Assembly: GCA_030998225.1 (NCBI GenBank)
Contig: JAPYXD010000555.1
Coordinates: 8,742,001-8,806,000 of the forward strand
Origin: Diplolepis rosae
Lineage: Eukaryota > Arthropoda > Insecta > Hymenoptera > Diplolepididae
DNA: 64,000 nucleotides
Reading direction: 5' to 3'
The notes under the pieces are model-generated. The model saw nothing but the letters and a program-made list of their open reading frames with translations. It did not search any database and was not told the origin of the DNA. This document shows, piece by piece, positions 33,691-45,557 of the stretch. The translations under genes were made by a program, and so were the position numbers. Every line of letters starts with the position of its first letter. Position 1 is the first letter of the stretch.

Positions 33691-34358
33691 GTTGGGTTAA
33701 AGATTTTCGTTAGCCGATATTGGATCAGAAACCCCCTTCAGAATTGAACGGAATAAAACTACAGATTTCAGACCAAAATAGTTTTTTTTTAATTTGTTAA
33801 ATCATCAATTATTAAAAGTATTTTTGAAGTAATTATCGTGCTAAAAATTAGATCACTGAAAAATTTTAATTTCACGATTAATTTTTTAAGAAAAAATTAT
33901 GTACAATCTCATGATTTTCAGTAGCAAATTTACAAATAAACTAAGAAAACCGCGGAATTCTGTTCAATAATTCAACTTTAGTGCTTCGTGCGTCGCGCGC
34001 TTATTATTGACAACCCTCTCAATTCTTTATTTTTAGTACGAATAATTTGAAATTTTCCGAAAAACTTCCTTAAATACAAATAAATAACTTTCTCACTTCA
34101 TATTTTTCGAAACATCAAATTTATTCATCACTTTTTCACTCCGAATCGCGAAAAACAAAGAATTGACAGCTATTGATTTGTTATTGAATATTATCAAATG
34201 TTGATGGTATTTATTGGTTTTAAATGACTATTCTGCATCAGCAATGAATACTGAATGAAAATACGCAAAATTTAATCCATTGCGTGCAGTACCGAGAAAT
34301 CGTAATTCATGTTTTTTGAAACATTTTAGGTTATTCAAAGAATACCTTTTATATTTTT
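33691..34358. other. AT-rich non-coding
   Basis: Includes a possible family C end at 33785-33860 (AAATCATCAATTATTAAAAG). Otherwise nothing recognised. Confidence 0.4.
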
Positions 34359-35720
34359 ACATTCTCATCATGGATGAGAAGGTATTGGTTTTATGTGAAA
34401 AATGACTTTCGAAATTTTCATCAAATCTTTACGTTTTGAGACCCCCTGAGTCAGAAAAAAGGATTTTTACGAAAGTGTCTGTCTGTCTGTTTGTCTGTCT
34501 GTAGGTCGTGTGCGGCATAACTCTCGATAGAATTATCAGATTGAATTGAGCTCTGGTACACTTTATCGGAGCCGAAAAAGTAAGGACAAGTTCGTTAACC
34601 AGCCACATCCAATCAAAATTGAGGGATGGAGCACTACTTTTGTGTTTTTGAAAATAATTTCTTGAAAAAATCATAAATTTCAATACTGGTTTTTGATAGT
34701 GCTCATAAATCTCTAAAAATTATCCTGATAACATTTTTTGATTAAATCAAAATTAGAAATGTTACAGCATATTCAAATTCGAAAAAAGTCAATATCAAAA
34801 TTCCATTTTCAAGTTAAATTATACGAGATACGAAAAAACGTTATGATACAATATTATTGAATAAGTAAAGACCTACAAATTTGAATTGTAACATTTTTTC
34901 ATAAGATGCATATTTTTCTTTTTAATTAAAAAAAAAAACTATTGAAAATCCAAAATTCAATTTTTTAACAATAATATGTAAAATAAGAAAAAAACGTAAG
35001 AATACAAAGTTGTTAGTTTCAAAAAGATCTACAAGTTTCTGATAAAACATATATTTTTCGTTTCAATTCCAAAAAATACGATTAAAATTCAAAAATTCCA
35101 TTTTTTAGACAAAATATGAGAGATACAAAAAAAACGTTCAGATGGAAAATTGTTTGGCTAAATAAAGTCTACACATTCTTATCGAGAAATTTCTCGACAG
35201 GATGTATATTTTAATTTTTTGATTTTTAATATTGAAAAAATTCGATTTTTTTCACCAAAATATGTGAGATACGAAATAAGCGTTGTTCTGCAAAATCCTT
35301 CCCTTAAATAAAGTCTACGATTGTTTTTCCTTTTTGAGATATTTGGAAGAAAATAAATTTAAAAAATTTCAAACTCAACTAATTAATTTGAAATCATTTA
35401 TCAATAATCATGTAATTTATTAAAAAGTTATAAAAATGCATACAGAAAATCGTGCGCGAGTGTCATGATGAGAATGTGTTCCTTAAGGCCGATAGAGCCT
35501 TAAGTAAATTGAATTTCATGTTTCACTTAAACTGAAAAAGAAACTTAGTAAATTTGAGAAAAAGACTAATTTACATCATCTTTAATATTATAAAATTGGT
35601 TTGAGCTTCAGTATTAAATTATAAGAAATAAACTTAAATGTATGCGAAGAGCACAAGACCGAGCGCGAAGCGAGCTGCGCGCGAAGCGCGCAATGAGAAT
35701 GTGCCCGCGAAGCGGGCAGA
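34359..35720 (+). mobile_element. Long element copy D
   Basis: Starts ACATTCTCATCATGGATGAG after TATTTTT; ends CCCGCGAAGCGGGCAG before a T-run. It has the TCTG run (about 34480-34501), the 150-bp units and hairpins at 35650-35720. An antisense frame of 84 codons (34429-34683) contains FDWMWLVNELVLTFS, also open in copies A and E. A short SINE piece is inserted at 35361-35395. Confidence 0.85.
35361..35395 (-). mobile_element. SINE 5' end fragment
   Basis: AATTTCAAACTCAACTAATT then AATTTGAAAT: only the 5' tip of the SINE on the minus strand. The insertion is recognisable because copies A and C lack it. Confidence 0.55.
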
Positions 35721-36600
35721 TTTTTTTTCGTAATAATCATGTTGGACTAAAAAATACTTGGGGAATAAAAGTTGTATTTTGACAAGCTCTATCAGCTTAT
35801 ATTTTTTTATTTTGAGTTTTTATAACTTTTCTTTACTTCAATTTTAGAAAGTGGACAATACTTTTCCCCGTTTTCGAGCGCTCGGCGAGTTCTTCTTCCC
35901 GTGGGCTCAATTATTAACAATAGCATTGTATGAAATATAAAATTATTTAAGAATTAGTAAAACCATAACTACCAAGGGTGATTTTATCATTGAAGCTAGA
36001 TTATTCTCTACTTTGCTAAGGTACTTGAAATTAAAAAGACTGGTTAACTCCACAGGCTCAGTACGAAACAATGGATGTATTTTAATTTTAGAGTTACTGA
36101 GAAGCAAATTGTATTGTACTGGTCTTGCACAGCTGCGATCATTCTATTTTTGCCCTTTCCCTCATCTTTTTGTTTTCGAGTTAGGTTGCACATGTTAGAA
36201 AGAGAAATGCACTTCTGGCTGTCACATGGTGAAGGCAATGGATTTTTGAAAAGAAAAGTCTCGTCTTTCAATGGTCACAGAATCTGTAGATCAGTGTCGG
36301 AGACCCCATGCGTCTGCGATGGATCAAGATGCGAAATTTGCCTTTTCGAGATCTCTTCTCAGTTCTCTGACATAGGTTACGGTTTGAGAATTGGAGATGG
36401 GTTTTTCTTGCGGTGAGTCGAGGGCTCAGTTGGCGGCCCTGGAGTCCCTGGACCTATCCGAGTTTCATTTTTCAACGGGTCTAAAGATCTCTTCTCTGGG
36501 CCCCTTCTCTCCTTAGCCCCTCCCCCAGCCAGGGCTATCCAAAATACCTCTTATTATGTTGGTTCGTTCCTCTCCAACCTCCAAGGGCTACTCATGTTGC
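35721..36600. other. Unique island with the longest open frame
   Basis: Balanced composition from 36020 to 36600. A plus-strand frame of 113 codons (36075-36416) is open upstream to 36048. CTCCACAG at 36048-36055 resembles a weak splice acceptor, and TTGCG followed by GTGAGT at 36414 a strong donor, so an internal exon of about 358 bases is conceivable. The translation has no recognised domain, a 75-codon antisense frame overlaps it, and no partner exon is visible. I do not call a gene. Confidence 0.3.
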
Positions 36601-38001
36601 CAGATTTCAATCCGGACTTGATTTTACAACACAAACCCTTCACAAATCATTTTTTTCTCTTCGTATCAAACTAATGGCGTTGAATTGAAAAATAATGTTC
36701 ATTTTAATTAATTTTAGGGTAATTATATGTTAAATATTTTTAAGAGCGTTGACCAGTTTTTATTGGAAATTCGAGATTAAAGTTTTTGTTTCATTCTTTC
36801 TATTCTATCCTGGTATGAAATCGGAGAGTTCACGGTTCAAACCCGGGTCAAGGTGCATTTTTTGTTCTATCCTTTTTGGACCTGGAAGAATGGAACTAAT
36901 ACTTTCAGATCTTAAATTAATTTAGAAGATTCATAAAATAGGATTTGAATCGACCCTCAAATAATAAATTTCATATAACAAATTTTTGTTGTTACAGTCA
37001 AAAACTTTTCTTTTCCCACAAAAAGTTTTTTAAAAAAACATTTGGCTGGGAATATACCAGTATAACTGTCTTATAATAGCAGTTATTAATTTAATTTCAG
37101 TTTCTATTACTCTTAATTTTTTTTATAAATGAGGAAATTTTCGAAATCAGAGAACTAGAAAAGTTTTTCGAAAATTTTTACATTTTGTTTTTACTCTCTC
37201 ACAAAAAAATAAAAGCAGGTACTGAAAAACTCATTTGTGTCGTGTTTATTCATATAATTGAGAGTAAAAAAAACATAGTAGAAAGTAATATTGTTGTAGC
37301 AAAATGGCGTGCAGATTTTTAAAGTTCAAGGTAGTTTTTCTTGGTTCTGCAATGATGACGAACGAAGAGAGGTTCAAATCGGATTTAAAAAATTTGAAAA
37401 TACGCAGAATATGTATTATTTCCAATCTGACCTCCGATGAAATCAGAAAAAATTTTGTATGTCCAAAAAAATTCAAACATCGAAATTTTTGGGTGACGTA
37501 ATAAAAGATATTAATAAAATAAAATTTTAGGTAATTTATAGATGTTTTCTGTACAATTTTATGTACATTTTCTCACAATATTTTACATTTTTTTTTTACA
37601 TTTTTCACATTACGTAAGATTGTTTATGAAAAAAGAGCTAAGAATTGCTAATACGAATTCTAGTGTTCAAATATTTTTTTAATAATAAAAAACTTCTGAT
37701 AAAGACACATAGAAAATTATTTAGAGTAAAAAATTGAAATGTAGCGCAAACAGAATATATTTTTCAGTTAATTTGCTATTTTTCTCACATCTCAAGATTC
37801 ATATTTATTCAAAAAATCACTGTTCCTTCGAAACTTTAAATTTCACAAGCCTTTTCGTTTCTCAGTTTCAAATTATGATTTACTGGGACATGTAACGAAT
37901 TATAAAAGGAAAGTGGAAAATAAGAATTTTGAAAGTCAAAAACATTCAGATTTGCTTATTTTCAAAGATCCTCTTGTCTTAATTTTAAGGCAATTTTGTT
38001 C
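36601..38001. other. AT-rich non-coding
   Basis: Contains a lone B-box-like GGTTCAAACCC at about 36833, and overlapping frames at 37246-37501 (76 minus, 65 plus) without motif. No repeat family recognised. Confidence 0.4.
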
Positions 38002-38003
38002 TA

Positions 38004-38457
38004 CACTAAAAAAAAAGTCTACTCTCTAAATTTGAATCAGTCAAAATCTACTGATTATCAGTGAAATTTGACTGATTCAAATAACTAAAAAGAGGTTACT
38101 GTAAATCAGTCAAATTTCACTGATTATTTCAGTGAAAATTGACTGATTTGACAGTGAGAAATATTTTTTTCACTGGTGAATCAGAGAAAATTAACTGATT
38201 TAACAGTGAAAAGGTAAATCACTGATTCAATCAGTGAAAATTTGACTGATTCAGATTTAGAGAGTAGCTAAAATAACCGTAACTCCGGTTTTCTGGTTAA
38301 AATAACTAGAGATTCAGGTTATTTTTACCAGATTTTTTAGGAATTACTAAAAAATCAGTTTGAAATAGCCAGAATTCTGGTTGAAATAACCAGAAAATAA
38401 TGTTAAATATGGCCTAACCGGAATTCCGGTTGTTTTAACTGGATTTTTCTTTGAGTG
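38004..38457. mobile_element. Palindromic CCGGTT element, interrupted
   Basis: Ends CACTAAAAAAAAAG and CTTTGAGTG with TA outside (38002-38003, 38458-38459). Inner words AATAACCGTAACTCCGGTT and AACCGGAATTCCGGTTG are imperfect complements. MITE-B is inserted near its left end. A terminal fragment of the same family is at 10826-10882. Confidence 0.65.
38022..38264. mobile_element. MITE-B copy 2
   Basis: Ends CTCTCTAAATTTGAATC and GATTTAGAGAG; TA at 38020-38021 and 38265-38266. Same internal ACTGATTC repeats as copy 1. Confidence 0.85.
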
Positions 38458-38459
38458 TA

Positions 38460-39160
38460 GTATATTAACTTAGAATTATTCTATTTTTTCTAATTTTGAA
38501 TCTTCAAGACTGGATCACGTGACATTCGTAATTTCAATTACAATATGTAAGTTTATTCAAAAAATTAATAACTTAATGTATTTTCCGTACCAGAGAGACG
38601 TGAAAAAAAGGACCGAAAAGATCTATCTGGTACAAGAAATATATTTTAGTTAATAATTTTTGAATAACTTTACATACTTTAATTGTAATTACCGACGTTA
38701 CGTCGTCCTGTTGATCCGTGGGTTTAATTATTTGACGAAATAGTGATTAAGAAGTTAATCGATAAATTAACAATTTTTATAGATTCATTTTGACTGACTG
38801 ATGTGTTGATTTAGTTTCAATTGACTCTGACTTCTATTTTTAATAGTTGATTTATCGTTTTTTTTGGTTTGATAATCAATTGTGCTAACTGACGATGATC
38901 AGAAGAAAATCGTCTTGTGAAAATAAACTTGTACTGCAGAGTTCGATGAGAGTTCTTTACGCATCAATACACAGTGCTTTCGTAACAATTTTCTCTAAGT
39001 GCCGCTTATTAGAGAATAGGACAGACGTCAAGGAAAAAACAAACTTCTAGAACAATAAACGAGAGGAAAAGTTGACAATGACACAGTTAAATTTGAAAAC
39101 GAAAGGAAACAAACTTCACGTTCACAATATTTTTACCTTTTACCCAAAAATAACACATTT
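38460..39160. other. Non-coding, no feature recognised
   Basis: Unique AT-rich sequence, slightly more balanced at 38920-39010. No frame of interest. Confidence 0.4.
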
Positions 39161-39164
39161 TAGA

Positions 39165-40010
39165 CCAAAATAGTTTTCTTTAAATTTGTAAAATCATTAA
39201 TCATTAAAAGTATTTTTTAAGTAATTGTGCTAAAAATCAGATCTCTGAAAAAAAAGTTTTTCTATGATTTCAAGATTATTAAAGAATTTGAAAATCTGTT
39301 TCAAACTTGAATAATTAATTAAAATTATATAATCACTTGTTTTTCATGAAAGAAAAAACCTTATTTTTATGGAAAAAAGATAGAATCGGTTTTATTTATA
39401 TACTAAATTTTTTCTATAGAAAGTGTGTTTTACAGAAAATACAAAGATTTAGTTTAATCGGAAACCAAAATTTCTGTAGAAAAAATTTTGTGTATAAATG
39501 AAACCAAACATAAGAAAAATGATACTTTTATTAGCGTTATTTATAATCTAATTTTTTCTTACCATCACTTCTTACCAAATTTTAAAAATACTTCGATTTT
39601 AATGAATCATGACATTTTTTTCGGTGAAAATATTCTCTACAACTTTACTGTTATCAATTTTGAAAACAAATAAAAAACCTTCAAATATAGTTATTAAAAA
39701 AAAAAATTATGTAAACGATTTGAACCACTGAAAATTTGCTTTCAAAATTGGAAAGAGTAGAGTTTTAGAGAATATTTTCCCCGAAAAAATAAGCAATGAT
39801 TTATGAAAATAGAATTATTTTTAAAAAATTGGTCAGGAGTGATATTAAAGAAAAATTCCATTACTTAGAAAAATATTACTTTTCGTAAGTTCCAAATTTT
39901 TTTTACACAAAATCAAGTATTTTCTTTAATAAAGCACGACTGATAATATCGTTCCAAGTCTTAAAATCATAGAAAAACTTTTTTCCTACAGACCTCATTT
40001 TTGGCACAAC
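39165..40010. repeat. Family C palindromic element, fullest copy
   Basis: Outer arms GTGCTAAAAATCAGATCTCT ... AAAAGTTTTTCTATGATTTC (39226-39271) and GAAAAACTTTTTTCCTACAG ... TTTTTGGCAC (39972-40004) are inverted repeats. Inner arms have CATGACATTTTTTTCGG, CTACAACTTTACTG and complements. A short frame at 39488-39673 lies in the left arm and is not a gene. Confidence 0.65.
39280..39320 (-). mobile_element. Minimal SINE, both ends joined
   Basis: AAAGAATTTGAAAATCT is joined directly to GTTTCAAACTTGAATAATTA: the two ends of the modular SINE with everything between deleted, about 40 bp. Confidence 0.5.
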
Positions 40011-41340
40011 TACATTAAAAATAAAGAAAATTTGTAGAATTATGCAAGTCATATGATTCTCTAATTATTCCCATTTTATTTTGTATTCTGACAGATCGCC
40101 ATTAAAAATAATAGCAATTTATCAAACAATTTTCGACTTTTAAATAACACCACGAAATCATTTATGCATTTACCCAAAAGGAAGATGATAATAAAGTTCA
40201 TTAAAAATGATTCACAATTAGCTTTACTATGTATTTGAATTTAAATATATTTCATCATTATTTTCTTTCACCATTGGTTTCAAGTTTCCTTAATCAGCTT
40301 TTTTTACCAAATTTCATTTTATTTCATCCACTGAAATTATATAAATTTCCGTAGTTTACAAATACTTCAAATTTATCTAACAATATATTTTTGCTTGACA
40401 TTAAAATTCAAACTGAAATCGTGTTCGAATTTCTTATAAAGATGCACGATTGGAATGTTGATTATTAGATAATCAATGTGAAGTAAGAGATTCAATACTT
40501 AATATTAATACCAAGCTTGCATGATGTTTGGAGTAATGAAATTTTGTTTTTGACTGTACCATGCTCAGTTGTTTACATTTTAACTGGTGGCGGCGTTGCC
40601 AAGTCTACGGACCTGTTGCCCGCGTTGCGTTCAATATTTTCCATTAATTAACTCCTCCTAATGGTTCGGGCTCCGATTTAATTCACCATCCCCATCATCT
40701 CGATCGACCACTAATCTAAAAAAAAGAATACAATTTCAGCTTACGGGACCACAGCCTTAACCAATGCATACGTAATTTTCACTTAATTGAAAAAGGAATT
40801 TTTTTGCAAATTCCAATAAAGAAATTCAATTAAATTAATAAAATCATTAATAAATGCAGATGAGTAATTTTTTCATTGCATTTTCCCTCGTTGAGAAAAT
40901 GGATCGTTTGAGTTTTAAAAATAAACGAGTATTCAATTATAAATAAATGGAGAGAAATTCTATTTGTAAAATGGACCCTGAATCAATGACCTTTCAGTGC
41001 CATTTTAAACTGAACTTGAAACTCTCAAGTTGTCATTTTTCCTTTCGTTCTAGGTTTTCAGGTTCTCAGAGCGAGAAACTCGAACTTTAGAGTTTCCCAA
41101 GTAAAGTATATCATACTCTGGTGCCAGATATATCGGGTGTACAGACGATAAGGACAATCATGAACATACATATATGTAGACACCGTCAGTTTTACTTGCG
41201 TGGGTTCGTGTGCGGTCGAATGATAAGAACTTATCATATCCGGCTCTCCTTACGCATACGTTGTCAGTTACTAGAAAAGTATAAAACCATTTATCCGACG
41301 CGACGCCCTTTTACCCCTTTCTCTAGCAAACTTCATTATT
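40011..41340. other. AT-rich then unique islands
   Basis: 40011-40550 is AT-rich without features. 40550-40720 and 41030-41340 are balanced and non-repetitive. A 73-codon frame at 41121-41342 shows no motif. Confidence 0.4.
41220..41286 (+). promoter_or_regulatory. Inverted GATA sites plus TATA box
   Basis: 41220-41237 is a perfect palindrome of two TGATAAG sites separated by AA (WGATAR is the GATA-factor consensus). TATAAAA lies 43 bases downstream (41280-41286), and TCAGTTAC at about 41263 resembles an arthropod initiator but lies upstream of the TATA box. A start would be expected near 41310. The combination in a unique island is suggestive only. Confidence 0.35.
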
Positions 41341-41840
41341 AAGACGCTAAAAAGAGTATTCATTAAATCCGAACGCATTTGCCGAATTTTAGGCTGCTTA
41401 AAATTGCATTCATAAAAAAGGAAAATATTTTCGGAATATCGCAAAAAAACTTTCTGATTTGGGCGAAAGTTAAAAAAAAGGAAATACTTTCTTAAAATCC
41501 GAACGACGCTTTCGGAAATTATGAAACAGAATGTTCGTTTGTAACTTTCGTAATATGTGATTGTTAATTTCCGATATTGAGAAAATTATGTACGAAATAT
41601 AGCAAATCGATTTCTTATTTTCGGAATTTCGTCTTCGGATGCGACTAGAATATGTCTTTCGTATATTTCGAAAATGATTTTCTGATTTTCGGAACGACTT
41701 ATTCAACACATTTGAGTCACTTCCGAATATTTGGAATTTCGTTTTAAATTCGGAGCAAAACAGAACGCGATTTTCCGAAATTTAGATAATGGTTTTCCGA
41801 ATTTCAGAATGTTATATTCTAAACATTTGAAAATCATATT
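41341..41840. repeat. Degenerate TTCGGAAT-rich region
   Basis: TTCGGAAT, TTCCGAAT, TTCGGAAA, ATTTCGG and close variants recur about 20 times in 500 bases in both orientations. It resembles a decayed short-unit tandem repeat. The antisense 79-codon frame (41470-41709) is a by-product. Confidence 0.55.
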
Positions 41841-42329
41841 CTATACTTTATTAAATTATGATTTATGTAAAGTATATAAATAAATTATTTATTTACTATC
41901 AATTAATGAAAATTTCAATTTTATTTATATAGTATTCATTTAATCATTATTTTTCTTAATGATGATATTTATTATTACTCAATATTTGTCTAAACTCTGA
42001 TTTCTTTTGAATAAATAACTATTTTTAGAAAATGTAACACATATGTTATAATATATTGTTACATCATATTTTTTAATTCATTATTTTTGTTGAATTCATT
42101 AATTATAATAGATAAAATTGATCTAAGTTAATTCAAGTCAAATTAATTTAAGTTAATTTAAGTTAATTTTAATAAATTTATAAAAAACTAATCATTTAAA
42201 ATGCAAAAAGTATTTCCCTATAATAAATTCAAATAAATGTATTTAAGAATAATTTTAATAATAATAAAATATAAATAATAATTTCAATAATTATAAATTC
42301 AATGATAATAAATTCATTAAATAATGAAA
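41841..42329. other. Extremely AT-rich spacer
   Basis: Includes AAGTTAATTTAAGTTAATTT short tandem units near 42125-42180. Nothing else seen. Confidence 0.5.
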
Positions 42330-43957
42330 TTCTCATCGCACGCTGCTCGCTTCGCTCGCATGTTTGAGCGGGCCTAGCGTGCCCGATTCCATCGTCGCGC
42401 TTTGCGCTCGATCTTAAAACATCGCATGCATACTAGTTTATTTCTTGTAATTTGATACTAACGCACAAGTCAATTTATTAATATTGCAAATGTGAATCAC
42501 ATTTTCTCAAAGTTACTAAATTTGTTTTTGATTCTAAATGAAAAAGGAAATTTAATTTACATAAGGCTCTATCAGCTTTAAGGAACAGATACTCGCTATG
42601 ACACTGACGCTTCGCGCTCGATTTTCTGTGTACATTTCTGTAACTTTCTAATAATTTAATAATTAAAAACATGATTTAAAAAAATTTATCTTCTTCCAAA
42701 TATCTCAAAAGGAAAAAAATTCGCAGACTGTTTTTTATCTCAACGCTTATTTTGTATCTCATATATTTTAGTTAAAAAATGAAATTTTTTATTTTCAATA
42801 ATGTTTTTTTAAAACTGAAACATAAAATATACATCTTGTCAAAAAATGCCCTACTGAGAACATGTAGACCTCTTATAGGCAAATAATTTTCTATCTTAAA
42901 GTTTTTTTCGTATATCACATATTTTGTTTAAATAACGGCATTTTTGAATTTTGATCGTATTTTTTGAAATTAAAATGAAAAATATACGTTTTATCAGAAA
43001 CACATTCTCATCATGACACTCGCGCTTCGCGCTCGATTTTCTGTATGCATTTTTGTAACTTTTTAATAAATTACATGATTATTGATAAATTTATTTTCTT
43101 CCAAATATCTCAAAAAGGAAAAACAATCGTAGACTTTATTTAAGGAAACGATTTTGCAGAACAACGCTTATTTCGTATCTCACATATTTTGGTGAAAAAA
43201 AATCGAATTTTTTCAATATTAAAAATCAAAAAATTAAAATATACATCCTGTCGAGAAATTTATCGATAAGAATGTGTAGACCTTATTTAGCCAAACAATT
43301 TTTCATCTCAAAGTTTTTTTTGTATCTCATATTTTGTCTAAAAAATGGAATTTTTGAATTTTAATCGTATTTTTTGGAATTGAAACGAAAAATATATGTT
43401 TTATCAGAAACTGTGTGAGACAAAACTTTTAGATCTTTTTGAAACGAACAACTTTGTATTCTTACGTTTTTTTCGTATTTCACATATTATTGTTAAAAAA
43501 TTGAATTTTGGATTTTCAATATTTTTTGTTTAAATTACAAAGAAAAATATGCACCTTATGAAGAAATGTTACAATTCAAATTTGTAGGTCTTTACTTATT
43601 CAATAATATTGTATCATAACGTTTTTTCGTATCTCGTATAATTTAACTGGAAAATGGAATTTTGATATTGACTTTTTTCGAATTTGAATATGCTGTAACA
43701 TTTCTAATTTTAATTTAATCAAAAAATGTTATCAGGATAATTTGTAGAGATTTGTCAGCACTATCAAAAACCAGTATTGAAATTTTTTATTTTTTCAAAA
43801 AATTATTTTCAAAAACACAAAGGTAGTGCTCCATCCCTCAATTTTGATTGGATGTGGCTGGTTAACGAACTTGTCCTTACTTTTTCGGCTTCGATAAAGT
43901 GTACCAAAGCTCAATTCAATCTGATAATTCTATCGAGAGTTATGCCGCACACCACCT

Positions 43958-43996
<39 letters not shown>

Positions 43997-44113
43997 CTTT
44001 CGTAAAAACCATTTTTTCTGACTCAGGGGATCTCAAAACGTAAAGATTTGATGAAAATTTCGAAAGTCATTTTTCACATAAAACCAATACCTTCTCACCC
44101 ATGATGAGAATGT
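42330..44113 (-). mobile_element. Long element copy E, with partial duplication
   Basis: Reverse orientation: 5' end at 44113, 3' hairpin region at 42331-42410. The hairpin/GATGAGAATGT segment occurs twice (42585-42640 and 43003-43045), so the 3' part is duplicated or two copies are fused at about 43000. GACA run at 43959-43996. A sense-strand frame of 88 codons (43777-44043) shares FDWMWLVNELVLTFS with copies A and D. Confidence 0.8.
43959..43996. repeat. GACA/TCTG tetranucleotide run
   Basis: About nine tandem GACA units, an expanded version of the three to five units at the same place in copies A, C and D. Confidence 0.9.
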
Positions 44114-44150
44114 AAAAATTGAGTTTTGGATTGTCAATAATATTTTTTTA

Positions 44151-44178
44151 ATATTCATATTCTGGACTTACATTGACC
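44151..44178. repeat. 28-base micro-insertion shared with 52.27 kb
   Basis: TTCATATTCTGGACTTACAT plus TGACC is identical at 52274-52298. Here it interrupts a long-element internal unit between TTTTTTTAAT and ATTAAAAA. Confidence 0.6.
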
Positions 44179-44299
44179 ATTAAAAAAAAAAAATATACAT
44201 CTCATGAAAAAATGTTACAATTCAAACTTGTAGATCTTTATCTAGTAAACAATTTTGTATCCTAACTTTTTTTCGTATTTCCTATAATTTAACTGGAAA

Positions 44300-44638
44300 A
44301 CAGTTTCTTTGATATACGTTCAAAGAAAAAATTCTTTGAATTGCAGAGTTTTGTTAATTCAAAAAAATTTTCTTTGATCCAAAGAAATAGATTTGTTTAC
44401 ATTAAAGAAAATTTTGTTGAATCAACAAAACTTTCTTCAATTCAAAGAAATTTTTTCTTTGACCGTATTTCAAACAAATGTTTCTTTGATTCAAATAAAG
44501 TGTTTTCTCAGTGCGTAAAGCTCGTTTTTTCTGACTCAGGAGGTCACGAAACGCAAAGATTTGATGAAAATTCCAAAAGTGATTTTTCACATAAAACCAA
44601 TACTTTCTCTCAGATGATGAGAATGTAAAAAATCTTTG
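44300..44638. mobile_element. TTTCTTTGA palindrome plus long-element end
   Basis: 44306-44515 is a palindrome (CAGTTTCTTTGATATACG, TTGTTTACATTAAAG, CAACAAAACTTTCTTC). It is followed by a 110-base 5' end of the long element on the minus strand (GACTCAGGAGGTCACGAAACG to GATGAGAATGTAAAAAA). The same pair is repeated at 45324-45557. Confidence 0.65.
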
Positions 44639-45323
44639 AGGTAGTTTTCATCCACAAAAATTAGACCTCAGGCAAAAATAGATAATTTTGCTTTCAAGAA
44701 TAGCAATATTACTATTCACGGGCTATTTTGGAAGAGAAAAGATTAATTTCCATGAAAAAAATTTGAAATGTAGAAAAATAATTTTATTGGTAAATTTTAT
44801 TTTTGCGCAAATTTTTTTCTTATCGCTTCTTATCAAATTTTAAAAAATTATGCGATTCTAATAAATCATGAATTATTTTTTCAGAGAAAAGATTTCCCAC
44901 AACTTCACCGCTTCTGATTTTTAAAAATAAATTCTTTAATGACTGAAACCATTAAAAAAACATTTTCCAAAATGAAATTTTTATAAACAAATTGCTGAAT
45001 TTGATAATAATTTATTCATTTTAGAAAATTGGAAATGGTTAAGTTATAGGGAATCTTTTTCTTGAAAAAGTGATTTGAAATTTATTAAAATCGCATAATT
45101 TTTTAAAATTTGTTAAGAAGCGATAAGAAAAAAAGTTGGGGCAAAAATAAAATTTATTCCTATCTACAATTTATTAATAAAATTATTTTTCTACATTTCA
45201 AATTTTTTTCATGGAAATTAATCTTTTCTCTTCCAAAATAGACCTTCAATAATAATATTGCTATTCTTTAAAGTAAAATTATCTATTTTTGCCTGAGGTC
45301 TAATTTTCCTGGATCAACTGCCT
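44639..45323. mobile_element. MITE-A copy 4
   Basis: Ends AGGTAGTTTTCATCC and GGATCAACTGCCT, 685 bp, near-perfect palindrome. Outer dinucleotides TG and TA, consistent with a decayed TA duplication. Inserted between two copies of a local duplication. Confidence 0.8.
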
Positions 45324-45557
45324 TAATGTAAACAAATACATTTTTTTGGATCAAAAAATTTTTTTTTGAATTGACAAAACTTTCTTTAATTCAAAGACAT
45401 TTTTTCTTCGACCATATATCAAAGAAACTGTTTTCTCAGTGCGTGAAAATCGTTTTTTCTGACTCAGGGGGTCACAAAACGTAAAGATTTGATGAAAATT
45501 CCAAAAGTGATTTTTCACATATAACCAATACTTTCTCATATGATGAGAATGCAAAAA
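45324..45557. repeat. Second copy of the 44.3-kb duplication
   Basis: ATGTAAACAAATACATTTTT to CTGTTTTCTCAGTGCG matches 44390-44515; GACTCAGGGGGTCACAAAACG to GATGAGAATGCAAAAAA matches 44530-44630. Confidence 0.7.

Noticed and set aside
36820..36860. tRNA-like B-box GGTTCAAACCC
   Set aside because: The T-stem does not pair, there is no A-box at the right distance and no acceptor stem, so it is not a tRNA gene and too short to call a SINE.
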